A stretch of DNA of 64,000 nucleotides from the NCBI RefSeq assembly GCF_000961885.1, contig NZ_JZKH01000016.1, positions 1 through 64,000 on the forward strand, written 5' to 3'. This document shows, one piece after another, positions 8,662-17,369 of the stretch. The notes beneath the pieces were generated by a model that saw nothing but the letters and a program-made list of their open reading frames with translations, did no database searches and was not told where the DNA came from. The translations under genes and the position numbers were made by a program. Within the stretch, counting starts at the first letter, position 1; every line of letters starts with the position of its first letter. The stretch comes from Streptomyces rubellomurinus. GTDB taxonomy: Bacteria; Actinomycetota; Actinomycetes; Streptomycetales; Streptomycetaceae.

Positions 8662-9432
8662 GTGACGAACACGATCGCCCTGGTCACCGGGGCAGCAGGC
8701 GGCATCGGCGCGGCCGTGGTCCGCGCCCTCGCCGAACAGGGCACCACCGTGGCCGCGCTGGACCGCGACGAGGAGGGCCTGCGCGCGATGGCGGACGCCC
8801 TCGCCGCGGACGGCCTGCGGGCCGAGCCGTACCCGGTGGACGTCAGCGACCACCGGGCCGTCGAGCAGACCGTCGACCGGGTGGAGCGCGAACTCGGCCC
8901 GGTGGACCAGCTGGTCAACGCCGCCGGGATCCTTCGGCTCGGCGAGGTCCGCGACTTCAGCGTCGAGGACTGGACGGCCACCTTCGCCGTCAACGTCAAC
9001 GGCGTCTTCCACGTCTCCCGGGCGGTGATCGACCGGATGATCCCGCGCCGGCGCGGCGCCGTCGTCACCGTCGCCTCGAACGCCGCCAGCACCCCGCGCA
9101 CCGAGATGGCCGCCTACGCCGCCTCCAAGGCCGCCGCGACGATGTTCACCAAGAGCCTCGGCCTGGAGGTCGCCAAGTACGGCATCCGCTGCAACCTGGT
9201 CGCCCCCGGCTCCACCGACACCCCGATGCTCAGCTCGATGTGGCACGACGAGACCGGCCCCCGGAACACCCTGCGGGGCCGCCCGGACGCGTTCCGGGTC
9301 GGCATCCCGCTCAACAAGCTGGCCCGCCCCGCCGACATCGCCGCCGCCGTGCTCTTCCTGCTCTCCGACGCGGCCGGCCACATCACCCTGCACGACCTCA
9401 CCGTCGACGGCGGCGCGAGCCTCGGCGCCTGA
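8662..9432 (+). CDS. SDR dehydrogenase, predicted 2,3-dihydro-3-hydroxyanthranilate dehydrogenase (EntA-like)
   Basis: A 256-residue classical short-chain dehydrogenase. It shows the NAD-binding TGAAGGIG motif near the N-terminus, LVNAAGIL (NNAG equivalent), and the catalytic Ser in TVASNAAS with Tyr/Lys in AYAASKAAA. Its overall pattern matches EntA/DhbA, the 2,3-dihydro-2,3-dihydroxybenzoate dehydrogenases. Because the neighbours are PhzD and PhzE, I infer that it oxidises trans-2,3-dihydro-3-hydroxyanthranilate to 3-hydroxyanthranilate. The start is GTG at 8662, with GGGAGG upstream. The longer open frame starting at 7276 is a shadow of the phzC-like gene. Confidence 0.85.
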   Translation: MTNTIALVTGAAGGIGAAVVRALAEQGTTVAALDRDEEGLRAMADALAADGLRAEPYPVDVSDHRAVEQTVDRVERELGPVDQLVNAAGILRLGEVRDFSVEDWTATFAVNVNGVFHVSRAVIDRMIPRRRGAVVTVASNAASTPRTEMAAYAASKAAATMFTKSLGLEVAKYGIRCNLVAPGSTDTPMLSSMWHDETGPRNTLRGRPDAFRVGIPLNKLARPADIAAAVLFLLSDAAGHITLHDLTVDGGASLGA

Positions 9433-9459
9433 GCCCCTCCGTCCGTCCGCCCAACGGCC

Positions 9460-9497
9460 GGGCCGCTGTGGCCGACCCCCACCGGCCGCAGCGGCCC
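9460..9497 (+). other. Intercistronic hairpin between SDR and phzD
   Basis: GGGCCGCTG pairs with CAGCGGCCC, with an additional inner GGCCG/CGGCC pairing, in the 97-nt gap of the operon. There is no T-tract. It may stabilise or process the mRNA and alter the stoichiometry of the downstream PhzD and PhzE. Confidence 0.45.
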
Positions 9498-9529
9498 AAC
9501 TCGCCCCTTTCCCAGGAGAGTCCATCCCC

Positions 9530-10159
9530 ATGGCAGGCATTCCGCCCATCGCGCCGTACCCGATGCCGACCGCCGGCGAACTGCCCGACAACACCGTGTC
9601 GTGGACCGTCCACCCGGACCGCGCGGTGCTGCTCGTGCACGACATGCAGCGCTACTTCCTGCGCCCCTTCCCGGCGGACGCCTCCCCCGGCGGGGAACTG
9701 CTGCGCAACGCCGCGCTGCTGCGCCGCCGCGCCGCCGAACTCGGCGTGCCCGTCGCGTACACCGCCCAGCCCGGCGGCATGACCCCCGAACAGCGCGGCC
9801 TGCTGCGGGACTTCTGGGGCCCGGGCATGCGGGTCGACCCGGCCGACCGCGAGGTGGTCGAGCCGCTCACCCCGCAGCCGGGCGACTGGCTGCTCACCAA
9901 GTGGCGCTACAGCGCCTTCTTCCGCTCCGACCTGCTCCAGCGGATGCGCGAACACGGCCGCGACCAGCTGGTGCTGTGCGGCGTGTACGCGCACGTCGGC
10001 GTGCTGATGACGGCCGTCGACGCGTTCACCAACGACATCCAGCCGTTCCTGGTCGCCGACGCCGTCGCGGACTTCTCCGCCGCCGACCACCGGCTCGCCC
10101 TGGAGTACGCCGCCGCGCGCTGCGCCAAGCTGACCACCGCCGAGGAGACCTTCGTATGA
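9530..10159 (+). CDS. phzD: PhzD-type isochorismatase
   Basis: A 209-residue isochorismatase-family hydrolase. The catalytic Asp38 ([10 protein letters not shown]) and Lys124 ([10 protein letters not shown]) are present. The position of the usual nucleophilic Cys is Gly157 in CGVYAHVGV, as in PhzD and EntB, which cleave vinyl ethers rather than amides. The predicted reaction is 2-amino-2-deoxyisochorismate to 2,3-dihydro-3-hydroxyanthranilate plus pyruvate. An AGGAGA ribosome binding site lies before the ATG. Its stop overlaps the phzE start (ATGA at 10156-10159), indicating translational coupling. Confidence 0.92.
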   Translation: MAGIPPIAPYPMPTAGELPDNTVSWTVHPDRAVLLVHDMQRYFLRPFPADASPGGELLRNAALLRRRAAELGVPVAYTAQPGGMTPEQRGLLRDFWGPGMRVDPADREVVEPLTPQPGDWLLTKWRYSAFFRSDLLQRMREHGRDQLVLCGVYAHVGVLMTAVDAFTNDIQPFLVADAVADFSAADHRLALEYAAARCAKLTTAEETFV

Positions 10160-12114
10160 CCGACCGGACGACGGAGCGGACGACGGACCGGCCCCGGACC
10201 ACCGACCGGCCCCGGATCACCGACCGGACGACCGAGGCGCTGCTGCGCCGGGTGCTCGTCGAGCAGCCGCCCGCCTTCGCCCTGCTGCACCGGCCCGAGA
10301 CCACCGGCCCCGGCAGCCTGGACGTCCTGTTCGGCGAGGTCGCCGCCGCGCGCACCCTGGCCGAGGTCCCGCTGGCCGGGCCCGCTGGCGCCGCCGGCCC
10401 GGACGTGCTGCTGCTGGTCCCGTACCGGCAGCTCGCCGAGCGCGGCTTCGAGGCCCCGGACGACGGCGCCCCGCTGCTCGCCATGACGGTCGCCGAGCAC
10501 GCCGTCGTCCCCCTGGCCGAGGCGCTGGCGCTGATCCCGGACCGGCCCACCGCGCTGACCGGCGCCCGCTTCGACCTGGCCGACGAGGAGTACGCCGACA
10601 TCGTCCAGCGGGTCGTCGCCGAGGAGATCGGCCGGGGCGAGGGCGCCAACTTCGTCCTCCGCCGCTCCTTCCTGGCCGAGATCACCGACTACACCGTGCC
10701 CGCCGCGCTGGCCTTCTTCCGCCGGCTCGCCGAGCGCGAGGCGGGCGCCTACTGGACCTTCGTGGTGCACACCGGGGAGCGGACCTTCGTCGGCGCCAGC
10801 CCGGAGCGGCACCTGAGCCTCGTCGACGGCGTCGCCGTGATGAACCCGATCAGCGGCACCTACCGCTACCCGGCCTCCGGCCCGACCCTGAGCGGCGTGA
10901 TGGACTTCCTCGCCGACCGCAAGGAGACCGACGAGCTCTACATGGTGGTCGACGAGGAGCTCAAGATGATGGCCCGGATCTGCCCGGGCGGCGGCCGGGT
11001 CGTCGGCCCGTACCTCAAGGAGATGGCCCGGCTCGCGCACACCGAGTACCTGATCGAGGGCCGCACCGACCGCGACCCGCGCGAGATCCTGCGCGAGACG
11101 CTGTTCGCCCCCACGGTCACCGGCAGCCCGCTGGAGAGCGCCGCCCGGGTCATCCGCCGCTACGAACCCGCCGGGCGCGGCTACTACAGCGGCGTGGCGG
11201 CGCTGATCGGGCGGGACGGGCGCGGCGGGCGCACGATGGACTCCGCGATCCTGATCCGCACCGCCGACATCGACGCCGCCGGCCGGATCCGGATCGGCGT
11301 CGGCGCCACCCTGGTGCGCCACTCCGACCCGGCCTCCGAGGTCGCCGAGACCAGGGCCAAGGCGGCCGGCCTGCTCGCCGCGCTGGAGGGCGGCGGCCGG
11401 ACCGGCTTCGCCGACCACCCGCAGGTCCGGGCCGCCCTGGCGGGCCGCAACACCGGCATCGCGGACTTCTGGCTGGCAGACGGCCCGGACCGCGGCCGGG
11501 AACTGGCCGAACTCGCCGGGCGCCGGGTCCTGGTGGTCGACGCCGAGGACACCTTCACCGCCATGATCGGCCACCAACTCCGGTCCCTCGGACTTGAGGT
11601 GACGATCAGTCGGTTCGACCGGCCGTACGCCTTCGAGGGTTACGACCTGGTCGTGATGGGCCCGGGGCCCGGCGACCCGCAGCGGGTCGACCACCCCAAG
11701 ATCGCCCATCTGCGCGCCGCGGTGGCCGAGTTGCTCGACCGGCGGCTGCCGTTCGTCGCGGTCTGCCTCAGCCACCAGGTGCTGGCCGCCCGGCTCGGCC
11801 TGCCGCTGCGCCGCCGCGACGTCCCCAACCAGGGCGTGCAGCGCGAGATCGACCTGTTCGGCGCCCGGGAGCGGGTCGGCTTCTACAACACCTTCGCCGC
11901 GACCAGCCCGCGGGACACCGTCGAGGTGCCCGGCGTCGGCACCGTCGAGGCCAGCCGCGACCGGCGGACCGGCGAGGTGCACGCCCTGCGCGGCCCGCAC
12001 TTCGCGTCCATGCAGTTCCACGCCGAGTCGGTGCTCACCCAGGACGGGCCCCGGATCACCGGCGGCCTGATCGCCGGCGTCCTGCGGGCCGCCGCCCTCC
12101 CGCTGGCCCGGTAG
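10156..12114 (+). CDS. phzE: 2-Amino-2-deoxyisochorismate synthase (PhzE-like)
   Basis: A 652-residue fusion of a chorismate-binding (anthranilate-synthase component I-like) domain and a class I glutamine amidotransferase domain, in the PhzE order. The synthase part contains [23 protein letters not shown] and [11 protein letters not shown]. The amidotransferase starts near residue 455 with a triad at Cys537 (AVCLSHQ), His622 and Glu624 (QFHAES). It should convert chorismate and glutamine to ADIC. The first 25 residues are a Thr/Asp/Arg-rich low-complexity stretch ([11 protein letters not shown]). The gene overlaps phzD by 4 nt and ends before a strong terminator. Confidence 0.92.
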   Translation: MTDRTTERTTDRPRTTDRPRITDRTTEALLRRVLVEQPPAFALLHRPETTGPGSLDVLFGEVAAARTLAEVPLAGPAGAAGPDVLLLVPYRQLAERGFEAPDDGAPLLAMTVAEHAVVPLAEALALIPDRPTALTGARFDLADEEYADIVQRVVAEEIGRGEGANFVLRRSFLAEITDYTVPAALAFFRRLAEREAGAYWTFVVHTGERTFVGASPERHLSLVDGVAVMNPISGTYRYPASGPTLSGVMDFLADRKETDELYMVVDEELKMMARICPGGGRVVGPYLKEMARLAHTEYLIEGRTDRDPREILRETLFAPTVTGSPLESAARVIRRYEPAGRGYYSGVAALIGRDGRGGRTMDSAILIRTADIDAAGRIRIGVGATLVRHSDPASEVAETRAKAAGLLAALEGGGRTGFADHPQVRAALAGRNTGIADFWLADGPDRGRELAELAGRRVLVVDAEDTFTAMIGHQLRSLGLEVTISRFDRPYAFEGYDLVVMGPGPGDPQRVDHPKIAHLRAAVAELLDRRLPFVAVCLSHQVLAARLGLPLRRRDVPNQGVQREIDLFGARERVGFYNTFAATSPRDTVEVPGVGTVEASRDRRTGEVHALRGPHFASMQFHAESVLTQDGPRITGGLIAGVLRAAALPLAR

Positions 12115-12131
12115 TTCCCCGTCCGGCGACG

Positions 12132-12168
12132 CGGAAGGCGTGGACCCCGCCCGGGCCCACGCCTTCCG
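12132..12168. terminator. Bidirectional terminator between converging cluster operons
   Basis: A 12-bp perfect stem, CGGAAGGCGTGG with CCACGCCTTCCG, and a 13-nt loop. It sits between the 3' ends of phzE (plus) and the first CreM-like gene (minus). Confidence 0.8.
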
Positions 12169-12181
12169 TGCTGTGCGGTGC

Positions 12182-13747
12182 TTACGCCTCTTCGGCCGCC
12201 AGCTCCCGGGCCAGCTCCAGCCGCTTCACCTTGGTGGTGGCGGTGTGCGGCAGCTCGTCCAGCCGGCGCTGCACCGGCGGTGCCAGCGCGGGCAGGCCGG
12301 CCACCGCGCGGTTCCACCGGTCGACGTCGAGCGGCCGGTCGTCCCGGGTGCAGACCACCGGTATCGGCGCCCGGTCCCCGCCCGGGACGATGATCACCTC
12401 CAGCAGCTCGGGCAGCCGGGTGAACAGCTTGTCCTCCAGGTCGAGGGTGCTGTTGATGCCCGGGATCTCGTCGACCTCGCGGTCCAGCAGGTGCAGGCAG
12501 CCCCACCGGGTGCGGTAGCCGAGGTCGCCCATCCGCCACCAGCCGTCCGGCGAGAACTGGCCGTCGAAGCGCTCCTGTTCGCCGTGGTAGCCGATGATCT
12601 GCCCGCCGGTGCGCACCTCGATCCGGCCGGGGGAGTCCTTGGTCACCGGCCGGCCGTCCCGGCTGACCACCCGGACCTCGGTCATCCCGGGGAAGTTGCG
12701 GCCGACGCAGCGGCCCTCGGCGTTGGCGTTGCGGTACCGGGTGTAGGTGCGGGCGGCGACGGCGCCGGTCTCGCTCTGCCCGTACGTCTGGGCGAAGAAC
12801 GGCAGGCTGCGCCGGGAGGCGCCCAGCAGGGTGTCGACGGTGCGGGGGTGGATGGCGTCGAAGGTGTTGCTGAAGCAGCGCACCTTGGCCAGCGGTTGTG
12901 CCGGGTGGTCGGCCAGCACCTCCCAGCCGAGCAGCGTGTTGGGGTGGGACTCGATCACGCCGGGCGGGATCCGGGCGAACAGCGCGGCGGCGTGCTCCGG
13001 CTCGTCGTCGCGCATGATGATCATCGGGTGGCCGCGCAGCGCGAACAGCGCGGCGCCGCTGATCATCCGGGAGTGGACGAAGGAGACGTGCACGGCGATC
13101 GGCTCGCGCCGCCCGACCGGGGCGAGCAGCACCGACTGCGGGCGGCAGCGGGCCTGGATGGTGATGCCGGTCTGGACGGTGAGCTTGGGCAGCCCGGTGG
13201 TGCCCGAGGTGTGGGTGATCAGCGCGGGCTGGTCCTGCGGCATGGTCACCGGCCTGATCCGCTCGGCCCCGGCCAGCGCGGGCAGCGAGGTGGCGCCCGG
13301 GAACTCCCCGGTGGCGACCAGCACCCGCTCGGACAGCTCGAAGACCTCGGACGGCAGCTCCTTCTCCAGCTTCGCCGCGTCGGTGAGCAGCGTCGGCCGC
13401 GACAGCCGCCCCAGCAGCCGGGCGACGGTGGTGCCGTCCAGCTTCGGGGAGAGCAGCACCGGCACCGCGCCGACCCGGGCGACGCTGTAGGCGAGCAGCG
13501 AGATGTCGAAGCCGTCCGCCTTGTGGATCACCACCCGTGCGCCCGGCCGGACGTCGGCCGCCCACAGCCGGGCGGCGAAGTCGTCGACCAGGTCGGCGAC
13601 CTCGGTCAGGGTGATCCGCCGGCCCAACTCGGGGGCGATGTCGAGGTCGTGGTCGAGGTAGACCGGGTTCGCCGGGTGGCGGGCGGCCGCGCGGTCGAAG
13701 ACCGTGCCCAGCCGGATGCCCCGGTTGCCGACGCGTTGCAGGAACAT
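12182..13747 (-). CDS. CreM-like adenylate-forming enzyme 1 (candidate diazotase or CoA ligase)
   Basis: A 521-residue ANL-superfamily enzyme. The P-loop-like motif THTSGTTGLPK lies near residue 178, followed by YGQSETG, the ribose-binding MGDLGYRTRWG, and the C-terminal catalytic Lys506 in TATTKVKRLEL. It resembles acyl-CoA synthetases of the type that CreM represents in cremeomycin synthesis, where adenylation chemistry drives nitrite-dependent diazotisation of an aryl amine. It is clearly paralogous to the enzyme at 17366-19102; both open with an LQR-GNRG-LG pattern. Which of the two diazotises and which activates a carboxylate cannot be told from sequence. A 164-bp inverted-repeat element separates it from the lyase gene upstream. 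Confidence 0.8.
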   Translation of the reverse strand: MFLQRVGNRGIRLGTVFDRAAARHPANPVYLDHDLDIAPELGRRITLTEVADLVDDFAARLWAADVRPGARVVIHKADGFDISLLAYSVARVGAVPVLLSPKLDGTTVARLLGRLSRPTLLTDAAKLEKELPSEVFELSERVLVATGEFPGATSLPALAGAERIRPVTMPQDQPALITHTSGTTGLPKLTVQTGITIQARCRPQSVLLAPVGRREPIAVHVSFVHSRMISGAALFALRGHPMIIMRDDEPEHAAALFARIPPGVIESHPNTLLGWEVLADHPAQPLAKVRCFSNTFDAIHPRTVDTLLGASRRSLPFFAQTYGQSETGAVAARTYTRYRNANAEGRCVGRNFPGMTEVRVVSRDGRPVTKDSPGRIEVRTGGQIIGYHGEQERFDGQFSPDGWWRMGDLGYRTRWGCLHLLDREVDEIPGINSTLDLEDKLFTRLPELLEVIIVPGGDRAPIPVVCTRDDRPLDVDRWNRAVAGLPALAPPVQRRLDELPHTATTKVKRLELARELAAEEA

Positions 13748-13812
13748 GCTCCTCTTTCCCTTCGATTGGTCGCACTGCGCACCCGGCGGGGCCTTGGTGC
13801 CGGACCAGCCCC

Positions 13813-13976
13813 AGGGCTCGTCTGACAATTCCCGCCGGGCACGCGACGCCGGGCATCCCGCCTGGACGCACCGGCGAATCGCCCAAGTACACCCAGTACG
13901 AGGACGATCCGCCGGCACGCCCAGCCGGGCGCCCAACGCCGCGCGCTGATCCGACGCGAATTGTCAGACGAGCCCT
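13813..13976. mobile_element. MITE-like element, 164 bp with 19-bp perfect terminal inverted repeats
   Basis: The left end AGGGCTCGTCTGACAATTC (13813-13831) and right end GAATTGTCAGACGAGCCCT (13958-13976) are exact reverse complements. The interior has no coding potential but contains smaller GC-rich inverted stretches. I see no clear target-site duplication. The right end supplies two of the three bases of the lyase stop codon. The structure fits a non-autonomous element moved by an IS5- or IS630-like transposase, but I cannot name the parent family. Confidence 0.8.
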
Positions 13977-15384
13977 AGTGCTCGCGCAGGGCCCGGTCGA
14001 CGAGGGGGCCGGCGGCCCCGGTGTAGGCGGTCGGGTCGCACAGCCGGGTGAGCTCGTCCTCGCTGAACACGCCCTTCAGCGCGGGGAGTTCGGCGAGCAC
14101 CAGGGCCAGCGGCCGGTGGCCGCGGTCGGCCTCGGCGGAGGCCTCGGTGAGCAGCTGCTTCGCCTCCGCCTTGCCGAGCCGCGGCGCCAGGACGGCCGCG
14201 ATCCGCTCCGAGACGACCTGACTGCCCGTCAGGTCCAGGTTGGCCCGCATCCGTTCGGGCCGGACCTCCAGGCCCTCGGCGAGCTCCACCGCGGTGTGCG
14301 CGGCGCCGCCGGTGAGCCGCAGCGCCTCGCGCAGCAGCTGCCACTCGGCGTGCCAGGCGCCGGCCGAGCGCTCGTCCTCGGCCAGCAGGCACTGGGTGAG
14401 CCCGGTGGCGATCACCGGCACCTGCAGCGCGGCGCTGCGGATCAGGGTGGCGAGCACCGGGTTGCGCTTGTGCGGCATCGCGGAGGAGCTGCCCCGCCCG
14501 GCCGCGGTGGGCTCGGCGACCTCGCCGACCTCCGTCCTGGTCAGCGACTGCACGTCGACCGCGAGCTTGCCGAGGGCGCCGGCCGTGAAGGCGAGCGCGC
14601 CGGCGAGGTCGGCGATCGGGGTGCGCAGCGCGTGCCAGGGCAGCACCGGGCGGGCCAGTCCGGTCTCGGCGGCGAAGGCGGCGACCAGTCGGTCCGGGTA
14701 CCCGTCCGGGTCCCCGGCGTCGCCGCCGTCGATCCGGGCGTACTCCAGGTAGCCGGCGAGGGTGCCGGCGGCGCCGCCGAGCGAGACCGGGAGCTGGTCG
14801 GCGACGGCGCCGAGCCGCCGTTCGGCGTCCAGCACCAGCTGCCGCCAGCCGGCCGCCTTGAGGCCGAAGGTGGTCGGCACGGCCTGCAGGGCGAGGGTGC
14901 GGCCCGCGAGGGCGGTGTCCCGGTGGCGCCCGGCGAGGACGGCCAGCGCCCGGGCGGTGCGGGCGAGGTCGGCGCGGACGGTGCGCAGCGCGCGGGCGGC
15001 CACCAGCATCGCGCCGGTGTCCAGCACGTCCTGGCTGGTGGAGCCGCGGTGGACGTACTCGGCGGCGGCCCGGTCCTCGGCCGCCACCACCCGGGTGAAC
15101 GCCCGGACCAGCCCGACCACCGGGTTGGCGGTCTCCCGGGCTTCGAGCGCGAGGGCGCGCAGGTCCAGCCGGTCCGCCCGGGCCAGCCGGGTGATGGTGT
15201 CGGCGGCGGCTCGGGGCACGGTGCCCAGGGCGGCCTGGGCCCGGGCGAGGGCCGCCTCGGCGTCCAGCATGGCCTGCAGCCAGGCCAGGTCGCTGACGGC
15301 GGCCTCGACCGGGGTCCCGGCCCGGACCGGGGAGAGCAGGCCGCCGTCGGTCAGCGCGTCGGCGGCGCCGTGCGGGTCGGTCAT
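13975..15384 (-). CDS. creD: Predicted nitrosuccinate lyase (CreD-like, aspartase/fumarase superfamily)
   Basis: A 469-residue lyase. The superfamily signature GSSSAMPHKRNP (Ser299-301 followed by Met303) forms the catalytic Ser loop, and HRGSTSQDVLDTGAM gives the second conserved region. It groups by eye with the adenylosuccinate lyase/carboxymuconate cycloisomerase branch, to which CreD belongs. Next to a CreE-like monooxygenase, the likely reaction is elimination of nitrous acid from nitrosuccinate, giving fumarate. Its ATG overlaps the upstream stop (ATGA), so the two are coupled. Its stop codon is formed at the junction with the MITE-like element, so the original C-terminus may have been slightly altered. 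Confidence 0.8.
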   Translation of the reverse strand: MTDPHGAADALTDGGLLSPVRAGTPVEAAVSDLAWLQAMLDAEAALARAQAALGTVPRAAADTITRLARADRLDLRALALEARETANPVVGLVRAFTRVVAAEDRAAAEYVHRGSTSQDVLDTGAMLVAARALRTVRADLARTARALAVLAGRHRDTALAGRTLALQAVPTTFGLKAAGWRQLVLDAERRLGAVADQLPVSLGGAAGTLAGYLEYARIDGGDAGDPDGYPDRLVAAFAAETGLARPVLPWHALRTPIADLAGALAFTAGALGKLAVDVQSLTRTEVGEVAEPTAAGRGSSSAMPHKRNPVLATLIRSAALQVPVIATGLTQCLLAEDERSAGAWHAEWQLLREALRLTGGAAHTAVELAEGLEVRPERMRANLDLTGSQVVSERIAAVLAPRLGKAEAKQLLTEASAEADRGHRPLALVLAELPALKGVFSEDELTRLCDPTAYTGAAGPLVDRALREH

Positions 15385-17369
15385 ACCAGTACTCCGGTCA
15401 GGTCGGTCACGTCCGCGCCCGGCCGGACGGCGGCCGGCACTTCGGCGGCGGGCGACAGGGCGAGCACCGCGCGGGCGATCGCGTCCGAGTCGCCGAGGGT
15501 CACCGAGTCCACGCCGGGCCGGATCCCGGCGGCCGTCACCCAGTGCACCGACTCGGTGGGCACCCCGTAGGCGTAGCGCCGCGGGTGCGCGCGGCCGCGG
15601 GTGTCCAGCAGCCGGTACGGCCGCTCGGTGACGGCCAGCCCGCCGGTCTCGTAGCTGCTCCCGTCCTGGGCCGGGATCCGGTACGCGGTGGCCTGCTCGG
15701 TGCTCAGCAGGTGCTGGAGCAGCGGGTCGGTGGTGCGCCGCAGGTCGGGTTCGGGCAGCCGCGCCTCGATCAGGACGGTGGCCCGCACGGGCGTGCGCGG
15801 CACCTTGGTCGAGCTGAGCACGTAGCAGGGCGTGCCGGTGTCGATCCGGATCTCGGTGCCCGGGCCGGAGAGTTCGACGACGCCGGCCTCGATCAGGGCG
15901 ATCAGCTCCTCGATCCGGGAGACCGGCGGGCCGATCGACAGGAAGGCGTTGAGCGGGGTGTACCAGCCCTCCAGGTCGTCCCGGTGCGAGGTGCCCTCCA
16001 GCCCGCCGTGGTCGACGGCCTGCCGGATCTCGTTGCGCAGGTCGCGCAGCACGTCCAGGGCGGCCTTGAGCGGGCCGCTGAGGTTCCCGGCCCGGGCCGC
16101 CTCGACGTCCAGGGCGAGGTAGTCGAGGAGCCAGTCGCGGAAGTCCTCCGGGCCGGTGAACTCCCGGTCCCCGTACGGGCGGAAGAGCCGGTCCCAGTCC
16201 CAGCGCTCGGCCTCGGTGATGCCGTACTCCTCGCACAGGAACGCGAAGCCGTCGCCGCGCGCGACCGTCAGGTAGCGCTGGACGAAGTCCTCCCGCTCGG
16301 CGCCGCGGCCCCGGGCGTCCAGCAGCGTGCCGTAGTAGACGCTCTCCACCTCGCGGGAGATCAGCGGCCACAGGTCGGTGCGGAAGTGCACCGGTTCGCC
16401 GGCCGCGGCGCGCCGGCGCAGCCCGGCGATGTACTCGGCGGTGAGCAGCCGCGGGTAGTAACGGCCGTACGCGCCCTTCTCGTTCTCGCCGCGGGCGTGG
16501 TACGGGATGCCGCGCCGCGACCAGGCGAACAACTTCGGCTCCCGGCCGGAGGGCCGGTAGACCAGCCGCTCGTCGACGCGCTCGAACGAGCCGCCGCGGC
16601 CGATGGTGAAGAGCGCCATGTGGTCGAAGAAGTTGAGCCCGAGGCCGCGCAGCAGCACGTTCTGGCCCGGCTCGATGCCGCTCAGGTCGAGGTCGGCGGG
16701 GTTGGCCGGGGTGAGGTAGGTGAGGTGGTGGATCCGGGCGAGGCTCGCCGTCCGCTCCTCGTGCGGGGTCGGCCGGGCGGCGACGTGGCCCTGGGCGAGC
16801 ACGATGGCGTCCAGCTCGTTGAGCCGGCTGCCGTCCTCCAGCCGGATGCCCTGCGGGCCGCCGGGGATGCCGTGGGTGTCCGCCATGGCGACCGCCCGCG
16901 AGCGGTGCACCACGACGGTGACGTGCGCGGGGGCGCCGTCGATCACCTGGCGGAAGCAGGCGTTCAGGTAGCGCCCGTAGAAGGCCCGGCTGGGGTAGGT
17001 GTTGGGCCCCAGGGCGCGGGCCTCGGCGAGGCAGGCCTCGTCCTGCCCGGAGGCGGCGCCGGCGGCGGCGATCTCGGCGGCCCACCCGTACAGGCTCGGG
17101 CCGGGCTCGATCGGGCCGTCGATCCGCGAGCTGTCGTCGGTGTACACGGTGATCTGCGAGGCGACGGTGTTCATCAGCAGGTGCTGCGACTGGTCCTGGC
17201 GCCAGACGGCGCCGGCGCCGGGCGCCGCCGGGTCGATCACGTGCACGGTGACGGCGTCGTGCGAGGGCCGGGCGCGCTCGTTGGCGCACAGCCGCTCCAG
17301 CACGGACAGGCCGCGCGGGCCCGCTCCGACGATGCAGACCTCCAGGCCCGCCTGCTTCCTTCCGGTCAT
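15381..17369 (-). CDS. creE: Predicted L-aspartate N-monooxygenase, nitrosuccinate-forming (CreE-like flavoprotein)
   Basis: A 662-residue FAD/NAD(P)-binding protein. The dinucleotide motif GAGPRG occupies residues 15-20 (VCIVGAGPRGLSVLERL), followed by QHLLMNTVASQITVY, AIVLAQGHVAARPT and the C-terminal PLLQHLLSTEQATAYR region. Size and architecture fit the CreE/FzmM family, which oxidises the amine of aspartate in successive steps to nitrosuccinate. Immediate pairing with a CreD-like lyase is the hallmark of the aspartate-nitrosuccinate pathway. Both ends overlap neighbours by 4 nt (ATGA), indicating a tightly coupled operon. A role as an unrelated ornithine/lysine hydroxylase-like oxidase is less likely given the context. 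Confidence 0.82.
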   Translation of the reverse strand: MTGRKQAGLEVCIVGAGPRGLSVLERLCANERARPSHDAVTVHVIDPAAPGAGAVWRQDQSQHLLMNTVASQITVYTDDSSRIDGPIEPGPSLYGWAAEIAAAGAASGQDEACLAEARALGPNTYPSRAFYGRYLNACFRQVIDGAPAHVTVVVHRSRAVAMADTHGIPGGPQGIRLEDGSRLNELDAIVLAQGHVAARPTPHEERTASLARIHHLTYLTPANPADLDLSGIEPGQNVLLRGLGLNFFDHMALFTIGRGGSFERVDERLVYRPSGREPKLFAWSRRGIPYHARGENEKGAYGRYYPRLLTAEYIAGLRRRAAAGEPVHFRTDLWPLISREVESVYYGTLLDARGRGAEREDFVQRYLTVARGDGFAFLCEEYGITEAERWDWDRLFRPYGDREFTGPEDFRDWLLDYLALDVEAARAGNLSGPLKAALDVLRDLRNEIRQAVDHGGLEGTSHRDDLEGWYTPLNAFLSIGPPVSRIEELIALIEAGVVELSGPGTEIRIDTGTPCYVLSSTKVPRTPVRATVLIEARLPEPDLRRTTDPLLQHLLSTEQATAYRIPAQDGSSYETGGLAVTERPYRLLDTRGRAHPRRYAYGVPTESVHWVTAAGIRPGVDSVTLGDSDAIARAVLALSPAAEVPAAVRPGADVTDLTGVLV

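Noticed and set aside
7409..12114. Phenazine biosynthesis cluster
   Set aside because: PhzC, PhzD and PhzE homologues are present, but PhzF, PhzA/B and PhzG are absent. An EntA-like dehydrogenase follows instead, which diverts the intermediate to 3-hydroxyanthranilate.
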